Shown piece by piece: positions 1 to 12,599 of a stretch of DNA of 64,000 nucleotides (positions are counted from its first letter, which is position 1; each line of letters starts with the position of its first letter). The stretch lies in the NCBI RefSeq assembly GCF_041146395.1, contig NC_090989.1:45162501-45226500 (forward strand), in the 5' to 3' direction. The notes under the pieces were generated by a model. The model saw only the letters and a program-made list of their open reading frames with translations. It was not told where the DNA came from and searched no databases. A program made the translations under genes and the position numbers. Origin of the DNA: Eulemur rufifrons. Its lineage: Eukaryota; Chordata; Mammalia; Primates; Lemuridae.

Positions 1-2330
1 CTGCTTATGATAAAAACCTTCAATAACTGGGTATAGAAGGAACATACCTCAAAATAATAAAGTCCATAAATGAAATACCAATAGCTAGCATCATACTGAA
101 CAGGGAAAAATTGAAAGCCTTATCTCTAAGATCTGGAACAAGACATAGGTGCCTATTTTTACCACATTTATTAACACAATACTGGAAGTCCTGGACAGGA
201 CAACAAGGAAAGAAAAATAAATAAAGGTCATTCAAATTGGAAAGAAGGAAGTCAAATTATTCTTGTTCTCAGAAGTCATTATCTTACACTTAGAAAAACC
301 TAAAGACTCCACCAACAAACTGTTAGCACAAATAAACAAATTCAATAAAGTAGCAGGACACAAAATCAGCATATAAAAATCAGTAGCATTTATACGTGAC
401 AACAGCAAACAATCTGAAAAATAAATAAAGAAGGCAATTCAATTTACAACTGCTGCAAAAAATATAAAATACATAGGAATCAATTTAACCAAAGAAGTGA
501 AAGATATAAATAATGAAAACTATCAAACACTGATGGAAGAAATTGAAGAAGGCACACACAAAAAAGGGAAAGATATACCATGCTCATGGATTGGAAGAAT
601 TAATATTATTAATTAAAATGATAATTCTACCCAAAGCAATTTATAGATTCAATGCAGTCCCTATCAAAATATCAATGACATTCTTCACAGACAGAAAAAA
701 CCATCCAAAATTTATATGGAACTGCAAAAGACCCCAAATAGCCAAAGCAATTTTGAGCAAAAAGAACAAAACTGGAGAAGGCATCACACTACCTGACTTC
801 AGAATATACTATGAAATTATGGTAATCAAATCAGCATGGTACCAGCATAAAAACAGACACATAGACCAATGGAACAGAAAAGAGAACCCAGATATGAATC
901 CACACATTTACATCCAACTCATTTTCAACAAAGACACCAAGAACATAAAATGGGGAAAGGACAGCCTCTTCAGTAAATGGTGCTGAGAAAACTGGATATC
1001 CATATGCTGAAGAATGAAACTAGACCCTATTTCTCTCATATTAAATAATCAAATAAAAATGAATTAAACACTTAAATGTAAGATCTGAAACTATGAAACT
1101 ACTAGAAGAAAATATCAGGGAAATGCTTCAGGATATTAGTCTGGGCAAAAATTATTTTTGTGTAGGACCACAAAAGCACAGGCAACCAAAGCAAAAACAG
1201 ACAAGTGGATTGCATGAAACTGAAAAGCTTCTGCACAGAATAGGAAACAATCAACAAAGTGAAAAGACAACCCACAGAATGGGAAAAATATTTGCAAGCT
1301 ATCTATCTGACAAGAGATTAATAACCAGAATATGTAAGGAGCCCAAACAACAGCAAAAAACTAAAAAATCCAATTAAAAACTGGGCAAAAGATCTGAATA
1401 GACATTTTTCAAAAAAAGACATGTAAATGAAGAACAGGTATATAAAAATGCATCACTAATCATCAGAGAAATGTGAATTAAAACTACTGTGAGGTATAAT
1501 CTCATCCCAGTTAAAATGGCTTTTATTAAAAAGAGGGAATAACAGATGCTGGTGAGGATGTGGAGAAAGGGAACCCTTGTACACTGCTAGTGGAAATGTA
1601 AACTAATACTAAAGAAAACTATATAAAAGTTTCCCAAAAGCTAAAAATAGAACTATGATTCAGACATTCCAGTGCTGGATATATATCCAAAAGAAAAGAA
1701 ATCAATATATTGAAAAGATATCTTCACTTCCATGTTTATTGCAGCACTATTCACAAAAGCCAAAATATGGAATCAACCTAAATGCCCATCAATGGATGAA
1801 TGGATAAAGAAAATGTGGTATATATACACAGTGGAATACTAATTGTCCATAAAAAAATAAAGAAATTCTGTCATTTGCAACAAGATGAAAGGAAGTCATT
1901 ATGTTAAGTGAAATAAGCCATGCATAGAAAAATGTCTCATCATTCATATTTGGGAGCTAAAAAGGGTGGATCTAATGAAGATAGAGAGTAGATTCGTGTT
2001 TACCAGAGGTTGGGAAGAGTAGGGGGAGGGGACAATGAAAAGATATTGATTATGGGTAGAAATGTATAGCTTGATAGATGAAATAAGACCTTGCGTTTTA
2101 TAGATCAGTAGAGTGACCACAGTTTACGATAATTTATTATATTATATTTCAAAATAGCTAGAATAATTCAAATGTTTCTAGCATAAAGAAAAGACAAATA
2201 TTTGAGGTGGTAGATATTCCAATTACAATGATTTGATCCTTACAAATTATATGAATGTATTAAATTATCACATGTACTCCAAAAATATGTAAATATATTA
2301 TATATCAATAAAGCAAAATAAAAAATTTAA
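1..2330 (+). mobile_element. L1 retrotransposon, 3' part (ORF2 C-terminal half and 3'UTR)
   Basis: The + strand reads as L1 ORF2 from the reverse-transcriptase domain onward, entering from outside the window. Two open pieces remain, at 543-986 and 1093-1377. The first contains the L1 ORF2 phrase [11 protein letters not shown], and the second the end of the ORF2 core. Between and after them the frame is broken by stops and shifts, so it is a dead copy. The late ORF2 region is still readable near 1735-1850 (TTGCAGCACTATTCACAAAA and the following Met-Trp-Tyr-Ile-rich stretch). A 3'UTR follows, with AATAAA at 2307-2312 and an A-rich end near 2330. The tail resembles older primate L1 (L1MA/L1PB type) rather than the lemur-type tails elsewhere in the window. 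The 5' end and target duplication are outside or unseen. Confidence 0.93.
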
Positions 2331-3244
2331 AAATTATCACATGTTAATTAAGACATACGGGTAAATTGATCACTTTTTAGAGCAAAAAGGAAACAAGCTA
2401 GTTAGTATTTTAAAACATTGAAGAATTTTTGTGGCTCTTTTGTTACTTCTTTCTGTGAGATTTTTGTAGGAATTTTGACTTCGAACAAATTCAGCAAACA
2501 CATATAGTTATAAGTTAGACTATTCATTTTTGGCTGCCTTAAGGGGCTAGAAATGACATTAGAAGGTATTAATAGGACAGCTGAAAATTTGGGAAGCCAT
2601 TTTAATTTTATTTTATTGTTCACAAAGCAGAATGCAATTGGGAAAAGGAGCAGTTGACTCTTTATCATGCCCAGGAGAACATGTGGTGTTAGTCTGGAGA
2701 TAATCTCATGAGTCTTATTAAAGAAAGATAATATGACTATGCATTGAAGGCTTTGGCTCAATTCTGACTGTCTATGGTTAGCCCAGTTTTAATCATATCC
2801 TCACAATATTCTAGATGTTGCAATCACTATCAATTGCCCAACTAAACAATAGGTTCCATATGGACATATTAGTTTTGTAGAGTTCATATTACAATTTTGC
2901 ATTTTTTCAATCTCTTTTACTTGGTTTGAAGCCCCAACATCATGTACTAAAGATAATTAGTGCACTAATTTGAAGACTGGCTCATAAAAAGTCAGAAACA
3001 TTTGTATGTTAAATTCCCAGAAGTTTTCCATAAGGTTAATAACTTAGACTTGTTTTTATAGAGTATTGTTCAATAAATTGCATATGTAATTTGCTAATTT
3101 CTCTTAATGTTACATCTGTGCACTCTCACATGTTAGGTCTCAAATATTTTCAACCCTACAAAACAACCATTGCAGAAATAGAGGAGGTGACTTAGTTGAC
3201 AGCACATGAGATATAGGCTATTTGCTCAAAAATGGTGATGGGGT
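2331..3244. other. unassigned single-copy DNA
   Basis: No repeat, gene or RNA recognised. A 119-codon minus-strand frame (2402-2761) has no recognisable domain and is treated as chance. Confidence 0.5.
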
Positions 3245-3415
3245 CAAAAGGACACCAGTTTGGAAGTGAGGAGGCTTAGTTATTACTTTCACTAGTATGT
3301 GACAACACATGAATATCCTAGCCTCTGGATATCTATTTTCCCATATCCAAAATGTGGAGCTTAGATTTAGATAACTTTTGAAGTCTTTTCCAACTCTGAC
3401 ATTTGCTTCATTCTC
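3245..3415 (+). repeat. MIR SINE (degraded)
   Basis: The order of MIR landmarks is kept: a CTAGTATGTGAC segment (for 'ctagctgtgtgac'), a cytosine-rich 'cctctgg...tattttccc' stretch, then 'aaaatgtggagcttagat' and 'cttttccaactctgac'. The tail form is that of the longer MIR subfamilies. It is heavily diverged, as expected for a pre-eutherian SINE, so ends are approximate. Confidence 0.6.
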
Positions 3416-4112
3416 TGTTCCTCCATTCAGACAGGCTGGAGTCAGGTCAGAATAACATCACTGTCTCCTGTCTTGCTCAACTGATTTATCGCACACTTGT
3501 TTGGCCCTTTCTATTTTAATCTTGAAATCCAAGCTAAGAAAATCCTAGCTGGTGTTCTGGAGTAGCTAGATCCTGTAAAGGAAGGCATTAGACTTTCTCC
3601 TAGTCAGTCAAGCCATTTGTTCCCTTCACCAATACTATATAATCATCTTTCTGTTTCCCCTCCTGGAGTTTTGCTTTTAGTACTGGGCAGTGAAAAAAAT
3701 TGCTCCCAAGGTACCAGCAAACTTCATTTCCTCCGGCTACTTTCAATTGGTGTGGTCCTGGTAAGAAACAGGAAGGAATTGACAATCTGGTCTCTGGAGG
3801 ACATGGACTGTATGGCTTCTTCCACCCCCAGCAGCCAGACCTTACTGAACAAATTCCGTGGAAGACTCTTCTGGGACCAGAGGTTAGGGCACACTCTTGC
3901 TTTTGGGAGTTGGGACGTGCTGCTTTTTTAAGTAATCACTTTCTTTCTTGGACTTCAGAGATTGTTTAAATAGTTCAACATTGTGTTCACAGTAATTACA
4001 TGTTCTATTTGGTTTTCCCCCCTTATGTTTTTGGGTCTGTGTTTTTGCTAGAACAATCTGTAAGCTCTTGTGCAGCCTGATATTCCTTTTTTTGAAAGGA
4101 ATGATGTACTTT
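3416..4112. other. unassigned DNA with overlapping short open frames
   Basis: Three overlapping frames of 61-104 codons lie on both strands at 3600-3969. None resembles a known family, and no start context or splice signal stands out. No repeat recognised. Confidence 0.5.
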
Positions 4113-4168
4113 GTAGAGAAAAGGAAAGGAAAAAGGGGAGGAGAAAAGGGAGAGGAGAGGAGAAAAAA
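4113..4168 (+). repeat. polypurine tract (GGAAA/GGAGA-rich)
   Basis: Nearly uninterrupted A/G run of imperfect GGAAA and GGAGA units. Low-complexity sequence with mirror-repeat character. Confidence 0.8.
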
Positions 4169-4628
4169 TGAGCCACTTCCACTTCATTCCCAGGTCCTAT
4201 TTTGGGAGATCCATATGTAAATGACGCATTGGCAGTGGTGAATATAGAAAGAGATGCCTAGTTCCCTCTCACAACCAATAAACACATATGTATGTGTCCA
4301 GAGAGCCACATATAGCCAGAGGGGACTGGAAATCTGTCCCAGAGAATCCTATCTTTCAACAGTCTTGGCTCTGCCTGTAGGTATACTTTCCTTATGGGTG
4401 TTTGAAAGCTATTTGACACTGTCAATCCCATGAACACGACAAAGTTGCTCAGCACCTATTCTCTATTCATTGCCTAGTGCCAAGTACTTAATAGTCTCAA
4501 ACCAGTTAATTGAAATAAATAATTTTATTTTAAGGTTGTGTGGTAGGGAGACCCACACCAAGGTGATGTAGAGAGATGTTGGAAAGATGTAGGAGAGATT
4601 TAGAGGAAGATGTCTTTTCTTTTTTTTC
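4169..4628. other. unassigned DNA
   Basis: No repeat or gene recognised between the purine tract and the MER20 copy. Confidence 0.5.
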
Positions 4629-4849
4629 CAGGGGTTATCAACTGAGGCACTACTGATATGTTGTGTTGGATAATTCTTTGATTGGGGAAGGGTGTGCCCC
4701 ATGCATTGTAAGAGGTCAGCAATATCCCTGGCCTTCCCCACTAGATGGCCTTAGAACTTCCCACCCTTCCATATGTGGCAACCAAAAGTGTCACCAGACA
4801 TTGCCAAATGTCCACCAGGGAACATGATCTTCCTTGGTTGAGACCACTA
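4629..4849 (-). mobile_element. MER20 (hAT-Charlie MITE)
   Basis: Reads as the reverse complement of MER20 over its full length of about 220 bp. It starts CAGGGGTTATCAACTGAGGC, passes GGATAATTCTTTG and ACATTGCCAAATGTCC, and ends GGTTGAGACCACTA, close to the other terminal inverted repeat. Non-autonomous, with no coding content. No clean 8-bp target duplication survives, because one flank is a T run. Confidence 0.9.
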
Positions 4850-7800
4850 ATCTATTAAATAAATCTTGTTTTTATAGTATTCTATCATATTTGACAGAAT
4901 GGTCTCTACTATATGGAAGCAAGTTGGTCCACCCAAAATCAATTTGACAAAAGCCAATTTTTATCAAAAACCCATTTAACAAAGGATTAAATGTCAAATG
5001 ACTAATTCATCAAACTTAACATATTTATTCAATTCATAAAAAGTTGTTTTAAGAAATATTGTTCTGGAACATATTAAATTAATTTTCAAGAAGAATGTGT
5101 GTGTGTATATGCACAAGAAATTTATACTCAAATTCTTTGAATATATTTAAAAATAATATTCTTAAACATGTCTTTGATGAATCAGTAAAGCTGGTAAATA
5201 TAGCAAATTGTTTTTCAGTGAACTGGTTTTCAGAGAAATGTCAGGAAACTGACTTAGAGTACTACCATGTCTGTCCCCAGGGTAGTAAGAGTGGTGGTGT
5301 TTGTCCTTGGAAGGGACCCTGATGACCATGAAGGTCAATCAGTGGATATTTTAAGATGTGTCTCTTGAGAAGAATAAAACAATAGGTATGTTGGTGTCAT
5401 TTCTTTTTGTGGCAAAGAAAACTGAAGTTATCTCATCTTGAGTATATGTGTTATACTTGGGTTCACAAAGCAAGCATATATATCAGAAGCATTTTTGAGT
5501 TAATATCATGGGTCCTCTGCCTACATTAAAATCTTGACCTTTAAACTGAAGTAACAGATAGTACTTTCTCAGATGGAACTCTCCTTGCTTGGCCTCCTTC
5601 ATTGACACAATCTTTATAATCGTCCCACATTAGTTATAAGAACAGCATGTATTTAGATCCAGGCAAGAGAAGCAATGCTATGGTACACCTATTGCATTCC
5701 AGTTAATGTATGGAGCATTTCATTTGGGAAGTTTGTGGGGGCAAGAGAAATATAGTTAAAAAGATGTAGGGAGGAAAATAAAATATTCTAAGACTTTTCT
5801 TGCCCTGAAATACTCCTATAGTCCCACTATTAGATTGACTCCTTTGGGTGAAATACTAAGATTGGGAAGAGCAGATTGGGGAAATCATAGTCTCTGAAAA
5901 GACAAAAACATTATTTAGGGGGAAAGGGTTCTGGGAATGCCATGAAGATAAGTACTCTTCAAATTCAGGTAAGGCTTAAGGTAATTGGATTACCTAGCTC
6001 TCATCTTAGAGATAACATTCACAGGGTTGATAGAGCATGTGAGATAGACCCATTTGAGTGAAGGCTAGTGGGAAACCTTAGGGGCATAAACCATAGTCCA
6101 AAAGGTCTCTAGGTGAGTTAGTGGAAGTCAGAGATGTCAGCCAGCAGGCATGGGTGGTGGAGGTGGGAAGGGAGAACTGTTTCAAGTGAAAGTATTATAA
6201 ATAGATGGAGGACAAATCCTTCCTCATAAGTTTTATTTTTCATTTTTTTAAACCAGGGTTAGCCGGGTTGGCACAAGTTAGGAAAGATGTTTTTGGATGT
6301 TTGAATGTTTGTTGATTTCATTACTTGCCAGCATGTTACAGGTTTAGAACTGCTATGAGCAAATATGCTATTGATTTGCCATTAATACCAGTCATGACCA
6401 CTGATCGTGGCACTTTTTTCAGATAAATTTAGACTCAGCTTTAGAATCTTCCTCATCATTGTACTTTTAGAAGCTACTACCCAATGACCAGTGCTGGCAC
6501 ATGAGTCTAAAAGCTCACTTATCATCTCTGATGGTTGAAAGCCAAGAGGTATACCTATTAGTACTGACAAGTTATCCTTTAATAAATGTTAGTTATATAG
6601 TACTCACAAAATTTCTGCCAAAACAGGTCCTTTTCTTTGTTAGTGCCACTTTTTGGCATATACTTTGAGTATACTTCGCTAGAGGCTAACTAGCTCGGAA
6701 GCATTTCCCTGATATAGCATATTTTCTCATTTTTTCACCATACTTTGAAAATATCAAATCTTTTACTTGAAGGTAGAGAACTTCAAGCACTTAATAAATA
6801 CTTGTTCATTTGATTTACTCCAACTTCTCACATTATCAGCGAAGATAAATGGTATTCAGAGAGTACCGTTCTATACAACTCGGTCCTCATTTTAATGAGA
6901 GACTCTACTCTTTTGCCCTTAGAGGAAAGTCAGAAAGTCCACCTTCAGTGGGAAGATGTAGAACCCAATGCCACATGTTTATTCCTCTGCAGCTTTGTAA
7001 AGTTGGTTTACCAGGCTACATTATTTCATTTTGTTTGGCATTATTAAAGGTCAGGTTTTTAGGTACTTGGCAAAATAGCCCTTATCAGCTTCAGTTACAC
7101 TGAAATCTGTTTTTCAGAATAAAATTTATAACTCTGGCCAAAATAGATAGGCTAATGCCTTACTCATTATTATTTTCGTGTTTTCTTAATTGCCTTAGAA
7201 ATTTTTTCTTAAACATGTCAACTGTAGTTGCCTAACATTGTAATCTTTTTGAAAAAGATCAGTATCTTCTTTATTGTACAAATACATTCATTATATACAC
7301 ACATGTATGAAATATTTAAATATTTTCAATTTCTGTGAGATATGTAAATGGTGTTCTCAATAGCCTTATGTCTGTCACTCTGTCACCATTTCTCTATTTA
7401 TTTATTTATCCAAGCAACATGTATTGAACTTCTAGTGAGATGCAGGAACTGGGATAGGGATAATAAGAAAGATGCCATCAGGAGATTGTGATATTTTTCC
7501 TTCGTTAGTAGATGCAAAACCAGTATCAGTGCTCTTTTATTAGAATAACAACCTGCTAGTCCTCACCTCTTAATTTAGAGACCATCAAATTAGTTTTGTG
7601 TGTCTTATGCATAATAATTAATATTCTATTAGGGTAGCCCTAGATTTCATTATCTAGGTTATGTTACTGGCCTACATTAATATTAAGTTCATTGTCAACT
7701 AAAATCTTTTATAGTCTCACAAAACCTGCTAAGTCACATTCCTTCTTTCCTGAACTTGTACAATTGGTTTTCCTTTATTCTAAGTACAATTAACTTCATC

Positions 7801-8810
7801 CTCATAAAACTTCATGTCATATTTTTAAGCCCAGTGAGAATGTTTTAAACTTCTGTCCTGTTGATGTAGATCTCCAAAATATTGGTCTCCTAAAGATTTT
7901 ATAAGCATGCTTTTGTCTCCATATGAATCGCTAAAAAACACATGGAATAGGACAAGGCCAGACACAAGCCCTGCAGCACGTTATCTCTTCAGTCAGGCAC
8001 AAATTCCCCTCACTCTGCCAACACTTAGCTTACATTTCTTCACTTTATCTATAAGTTTCCTTTGAAAGATTTTTGTCAAATGTTTTAAGACATCCTCTTT
8101 TATCTACAGATTTTGTTCCTCAAATTATAAATAAAATTACTTTGGAATAACTCTAGCTTAGAACTGGGGATAGGTCATTTTCAGTTCTTAAGATGGGGCA
8201 AAAGGTAATACGCATCTCTCTAAGAAAGATGAAATAGTTACTGTATCTGAGGCTGGATGGGAGACGGAAAGATAGGAAAAAGGGACACATAGTTGACATA
8301 ATCAAAGCAATGGGGAATGAAATCCCCAAGTAAAGTGTGGAGAGTAAAAATAGAAAACTCTGATGCATGTTGAAGGGAAAAATAAATAGAGTTTCTTGAC
8401 TTTGAGGAGGGGAAGTCGGTGATGACTTGAGTACCCAAAATGCAAAATTTTGGAGGGGCATCTAATTTTCTCATATCCATGTTATGTAAATAAATACATA
8501 GTTTTCATTAAAATTTTTATAACATTATATCTCATATGGCATTTAATATAGAACAAAAGACATTATCAGTGTCAATTTCATATGCAGTATAAAGACAGAG
8601 ATGACTCATTCATGATACATCACGTGATATTCTTTTCCTTAGCTTCACCCCACTCCCCTCCCAGCTCTCCAAATCAATAAAACAAGTGAGCCTGCAACTC
8701 AAAATATATAGTAATTAAAGGTTGGGCAAAAGATTGATGTTAGAGGTGTAGAGGAAATCATATAGGAAGAAAAACAGAGGCCTAAGGATCATCCTTTCTG
8801 TTAAGAGAGT
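4850..8810. other. unassigned DNA (about 4 kb)
   Basis: No gene, RNA or confident repeat seen. Near 7405-7500 the text 'atttatttatccaagcaaca...ggaactgggataggga' resembles the old dispersed repeat described at 31.3 kb, but it is too diverged to claim. Open frames here (for example 5095-5322, 6849-7103 and 8153-8461) are short and featureless. Confidence 0.5.
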
Positions 8811-8960
8811 CGAGGGGCATGGTGTGGTGGCGCACGCCTGTAGTTCCAGCTACTTGGGTGTCTGACACAGGAGGATGGCTTGGGCCCAGGAGTTTGAGCT
8901 ATGATTGGGTGCCAGAAAGTGACCCAGTCTCTAAAATAAACAACAACAACAAAAAAAAAA
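8811..8960 (+). mobile_element. 7SL-derived monomer (FLAM-like SINE)
   Basis: GGTGGCGCACGCCTGTAG, then CCAGCTACTTGGG and 'aggaggatggcttgggcccaggagtttgag', match the 7SL/FLAM monomer. The 'GTCCCAGCTACT' form is the 7SL-like state rather than the dimeric-Alu left arm. The second half is shortened, since it passes almost directly from GAGCTATGAT to the GACCCAGTCTC end. It is followed by a CAA/A-rich tail that runs into AAG-rich simple sequence to about 8995. Confidence 0.85.
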
Positions 8961-8995
8961 TAAAGAAAATAGAGGAAGAAGAGAAGAAGAAGACT

Positions 8996-9889
8996 GAAAA
9001 ATTAATTGGTTAGTGAAGAAGGAGAAATAAAATATAATGCAAGTAAAGCCAAGACAATGGTGAAAGAGAGTGGCCAAATCTGTAAAATGTTACTCAAATG
9101 AAGTGTTTGAATTTGTTTGGAATTATAGATAACTTTATAAATTGGTTATCATAGATCTGAGGGGATCAATAAAAGAGTACAAGGAAGGAGGTTTGTAAAA
9201 ATGAAGTGAATTAGAGAGATGAGTGAATTGATAGGAGGGACAGCTGCATTGTACTACTTGTATATTTATAGTTTTAGATGGGAGAGATGTGAAAATGTCC
9301 GAAGGCAGAAGGAAAGGCTGGGTTAGAGAAGGAGGCTGAAAATGCTAAAGAGTTTTCCTGCAGTGTTAACTGAAGGAAAAAAAGGCACTTGTGGAAAAGA
9401 CATGAGTTGGGATTGAAAGCACAAGAGGAAATCTTATCTTTTCTTTTTAAATGCTTAACTATAATTCCATGATCTTGGTTTTATTCTGTTTTACGGAAGA
9501 TTGAAAAGATTTAGTTACTGAGAGGATATTAAGTAGATTATATACACTTATTTTTTCATTTCAAAATATGACATAAATTTCCTAATTTGATATTCATATA
9601 TGCACACTGATATTTCTTCATCTACAAGACTTTTGTCATTATCATTCTGTTTTGTTACATAGTGGCAAGTCAACTCGTTATTTAAATAATTTTCAAGTAA
9701 ATTTCTGTTATTAATATTTAAATTATAAATTGCTTATTATGTTATATATAAGCATTTCGTTTTCACTTGGAAAACATTTCAGAAATCTTACTGTGCTCAG
9801 AAATAGAACTATGGTGAAACTGCCATAGTTTAAGATGTGAACACTTAATCTGGCTTATGAAAAATAGAAGCCCAGAATAAATGATTCTC
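8996..9889. other. unassigned DNA
   Basis: Purine-rich first half, AT-rich second half. No gene or confident repeat. Confidence 0.5.
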
Positions 9890-9897
9890 ATCTAGAT

Positions 9898-10200
9898 CAG
9901 TGGTTCCCAACTTTTTTGGCACCAGGGACTGGTTTCATGGAAAACAATTTTTCCATGGACCAAGGTCGGGGCAAGGGGGAAGGGTGGTGGTGAAGGCGGA
10001 GCTCAGACGGTGATGTGAGTGATGGGAACAACTATAAATACAGACGCAGCTTCCTTGGTGCTCTCACATGCCACTCTGTGGCCCTCCTCCCTGGTTCCTA
10101 AGTTTCAGGGAAAACAATTTTTCCACGGATGGAGGGTAGGGCAGTGGAGGGAGCAGCAGACCTCTGCTGCCTGGTCCCTAATGGGGGTTGGGGACCGCAG
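9898..10200 (+). mobile_element. MER1-type hAT-Charlie element with intact 8-bp target duplication
   Basis: Starts CAGTGGTTCCCAACTTTTTT and ends GGGGTTGGGGACCGCAG, the terminal inverted repeats of the MER1 group. Inside are the paired ACAATTTTTCCAYGGA motifs and a 'ggcggagctcagacggtgatg' block. The 303-bp length suits the short MER1B form. The octamer ATCTAGAT abuts both ends, at 9890-9897 and 10201-10208. This is the 8-bp target duplication expected of hAT elements, and here it is also a palindrome. No transposase is encoded; it would have been mobilised by a Charlie transposase. Confidence 0.92.
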
Positions 10201-10208
10201 ATCTAGAT

Positions 10209-10795
10209 TATTGTGCTGCAAATGGAGATGGCACTTGGACTCAAATTATCTTTAAGACGAGGATGGAGGCTCTGAGACTGGGTGAGAAGAAAAATAAGGA
10301 AACAAGGGTAGCTGAGCCTTGTCAGAGAACTTAAAGACAGCACAGGCAGAACTTCTCAAGAGTAATTCCATTGGTTTGCAGTTGGACTTTCTAATATTCA
10401 CTTGCACATCTCCTTGTTACCTTCATTCAGGACTTGGCTAGTTCATCCTCTGTGTAACGGTCAACACCTTTAATCTCCCCTTCTCTAAGCCTCTGAAAAG
10501 TCCATTGCACACAGGTACGAAAAGGGAGCACGGGGAAGGTTGCATTAACTCAGACCCACAAACCTTAGGATCTAAATATGGAATGATTTAAGAGGCATGG
10601 GGAAAGCTTCCTGACTCTGAGTCTTTGTTCTACCAATGTGATAGGGAACCTGGAATTTTACCTTCAAGAATTTATCTTTTGTTTTGCTAAATGATTTTTG
10701 AAAACACAAAAATTCCTTGAGGTTTTGTTCTTTTAAGGTTGGCTATAATTTTTTTTATTTTAATAAATATTTGTGTAGGCTTGCATTTCTTTTAG
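10209..10795. other. unassigned DNA
   Basis: Nothing recognised. Confidence 0.5.
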
Positions 10796-10920
10796 AATCT
10801 TTCCTTCCTTTGTTTCTTCCCTCCTCAGTTCTTTTTCTTTCATCCCTCTCTTCCTCTTTTCCTCCCTTTCTTTCTCCATTTCTTCCTTCTTTCTTTCCTT
10901 CTCATCTTTCTTTCTTCCAT
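10796..10920 (+). repeat. pyrimidine tract (TTCC/TTTC-rich)
   Basis: About 125 bp almost entirely C and T, built from imperfect CTTCC and CTTTC units. It creates a Ser/Leu/Phe/Pro-rich chance frame (10717-10956), which is not a gene. Confidence 0.85.
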
Positions 10921-11619
10921 AAAATTAGCCTTTTTGATGTACCAAGTATTATATAAAATTGGGGATACAAGGGTGAATATGACCTCTTAAATACCTCATA
11001 GTCTAAAGTGGCACATGGATATCAAAGCAATGACAACATAGTGAAATAACTAGCACCATGAAGCATGAAGGTGTGTTGGCCAGTGCACTCAAGCTCAGGA
11101 GTTCCATTGGAGGGTAAGAAAGAAGGGTGTTGTCATTTGTGACATGCCACACTATTTGAAGAAGTGTGGCTTGGGAGGGGGAGCCTAGCAGGTAACCCCA
11201 GCCCCCAGAGGGTAGTTGTCATGAGGTAGGAGAACACTGGAGGCACAGAGAATGCCTAGGTCTGTCATGAAAACAGGAACTTTAAGTAACAGAAAGGCAG
11301 GCCATAAACTACAACGTCTAATTTCTTGAGCTTTATTTGTTTTTGTTGCTTTCTAATAAGCAATTAGCATACAACGCTGTGTGAATCCAACCCAGGGTTA
11401 AAATGAAATGTTTCAATAAATTATGTCTCTACTTTCAAACAATATTATCGTAAATTTGCCAAGCTGATTTTGGAAGCCAGATTAGTCCACATGAATCAAT
11501 TTTATGGGGAAGGTTTAGATCTAATCTCTACTAATAATGAACTTCAAATGGGATGTTGTCTTTCCTCCAGCAGTTACCCAAATAAATATAGATCATTTAT
11601 ATTTTGACTTATCCCCAAG
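10921..11619. other. mostly unassigned; possible old dispersed repeat at its start
   Basis: 10930-11100 ('accaagtattatataaaattggggatacaaggg', then 'atagtgaaataactagcacc') loosely follows the old repeat seen at 31.3 and 46.7 kb. The remainder shows nothing recognisable. Confidence 0.35.
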
Positions 11620-12080
11620 GTTCTCATTGTTGAGACACTGGAATTATTGTCAATGGCAAAACACAAAAGGGGAAAGGGGAAAAGGGGACTGGGAAAATAA
11701 ATTTAAATCCAAGTTTTTTGTGCTAAATACTTGCCTTCTGTTCAATTTTATTATTATTTTCACAGAGCTATTAAATGTTGTGTTTGGAGTAAATGTCATT
11801 AAAAATCCTGAGGCAAATTAGAAAAATAACATCTGAGTTTAATAAGAAAATATCTGCTTAGAACTGTACAAGCTGGTAGAAAGAGAATTCTCTGTTCCAC
11901 ACCCCCACACATCCTCCCAATCCATCCCTTCTCCCAACCCACCCTTTCCCCTAACCCTTTCCTTCAGATTCTCCAACAACATACCTGTGACAATGCACTT
12001 AACCAGTGAAAACCATCTCCCTGGCTTAGAATTTTACTAGCTGTGATAGTTATGAAGAAAGAACATTTCATTTTTCCCAA
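11620..12080 (+). repeat. tandem segmental duplication, copy A
   Basis: Copy A pairs with 12600-13085. The clearest stretch is 11801-11895 against 12849-12944, starting AAAAATCC and running through 'gaggcaaat', 'acatctgagttta', 'agaactgta' and 'aagctggtagaaagag'. It is about nine tenths identical by hand alignment. Similarity continues through GTGACAATGCACTTA (11988 against 13030). It also extends upstream of 11801: 'agtaaatgtcatt' faces 'agtcaatgccatt'. Outer limits are approximate, because similarity fades. No gene is carried. Confidence 0.8.
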
Positions 12081-12489
12081 GAATCCCCTCTTTAGGACAT
12101 GATGCAAACCATGCCTCAAATGTGTGATATGAAAAATCACACATGATATTTAGCAGTTGCATTTTTTCTAAATGTCAGCAATGTGCCAGCCAATACTCAG
12201 ATTATAGAACTGGAATACTCTAAGTTTAGAGACTTTTTAAAGGAAAAGTTGTTGTCCCAAACACACAATAACATACAGTGAGAACTGATTATAGGTCATT
12301 TTTAAGAGATTACTGCAATGTTCGGATGGCCTGATTAATGATAAAAGTCAGGTCATCACAGTGTTGACGGCCCTTTGGAAACATGGATCTGCTTATGTCG
12401 TACATTGTCATGGGTGTAGAAATATCTAAGACACTTGCTTTCTGTTGCATCATAGCTTGATCTACAACTTTATTTTAGTAATTATTCTA

Positions 12490-12566
12490 GGGGGCAAGGG
12501 CAATATGTGTAACCTAAACTTTTGTACCCTCATAATATGCTGAAATTAAAAAAAGGAAAAAAAATG
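12490..12566 (+). mobile_element. short L1 3'-end insertion (lemur-type tail)
   Basis: About 75 bp of L1 3' terminus: 'gcaatatgtgtaacctaaac', 'ttttgtaccctcataatatg', 'ctgaaatt', then an A-rich tail. It is flanked by ATTATTCTA at 12481-12489 and 12567-12575, a 9-bp target duplication that extends to 11 bp with one mismatch. It is an extreme 5' truncation with no coding sequence. Confidence 0.85.
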
Positions 12567-12599
12567 ATTATTCTACCTAATAGTTTTAATTTCTTCTTT

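Noticed and set aside
3600..3969. Three overlapping 61-104-codon frames on both strands
   Set aside because: They are in different frames over the same bases, with no family resemblance. This is a low-stop stretch, not a gene.
4850..8810. Possible single-copy gene region because repeats are absent
   Set aside because: No long frame, no paired splice signals around any frame and no recognisable protein fragment. Repeat-poor intervals are common in introns and deserts.
10717..10956. Frame encoding a Phe/Leu/Ser/Pro-rich peptide
   Set aside because: It is the translation of the CTTCC/CTTTC pyrimidine tract.
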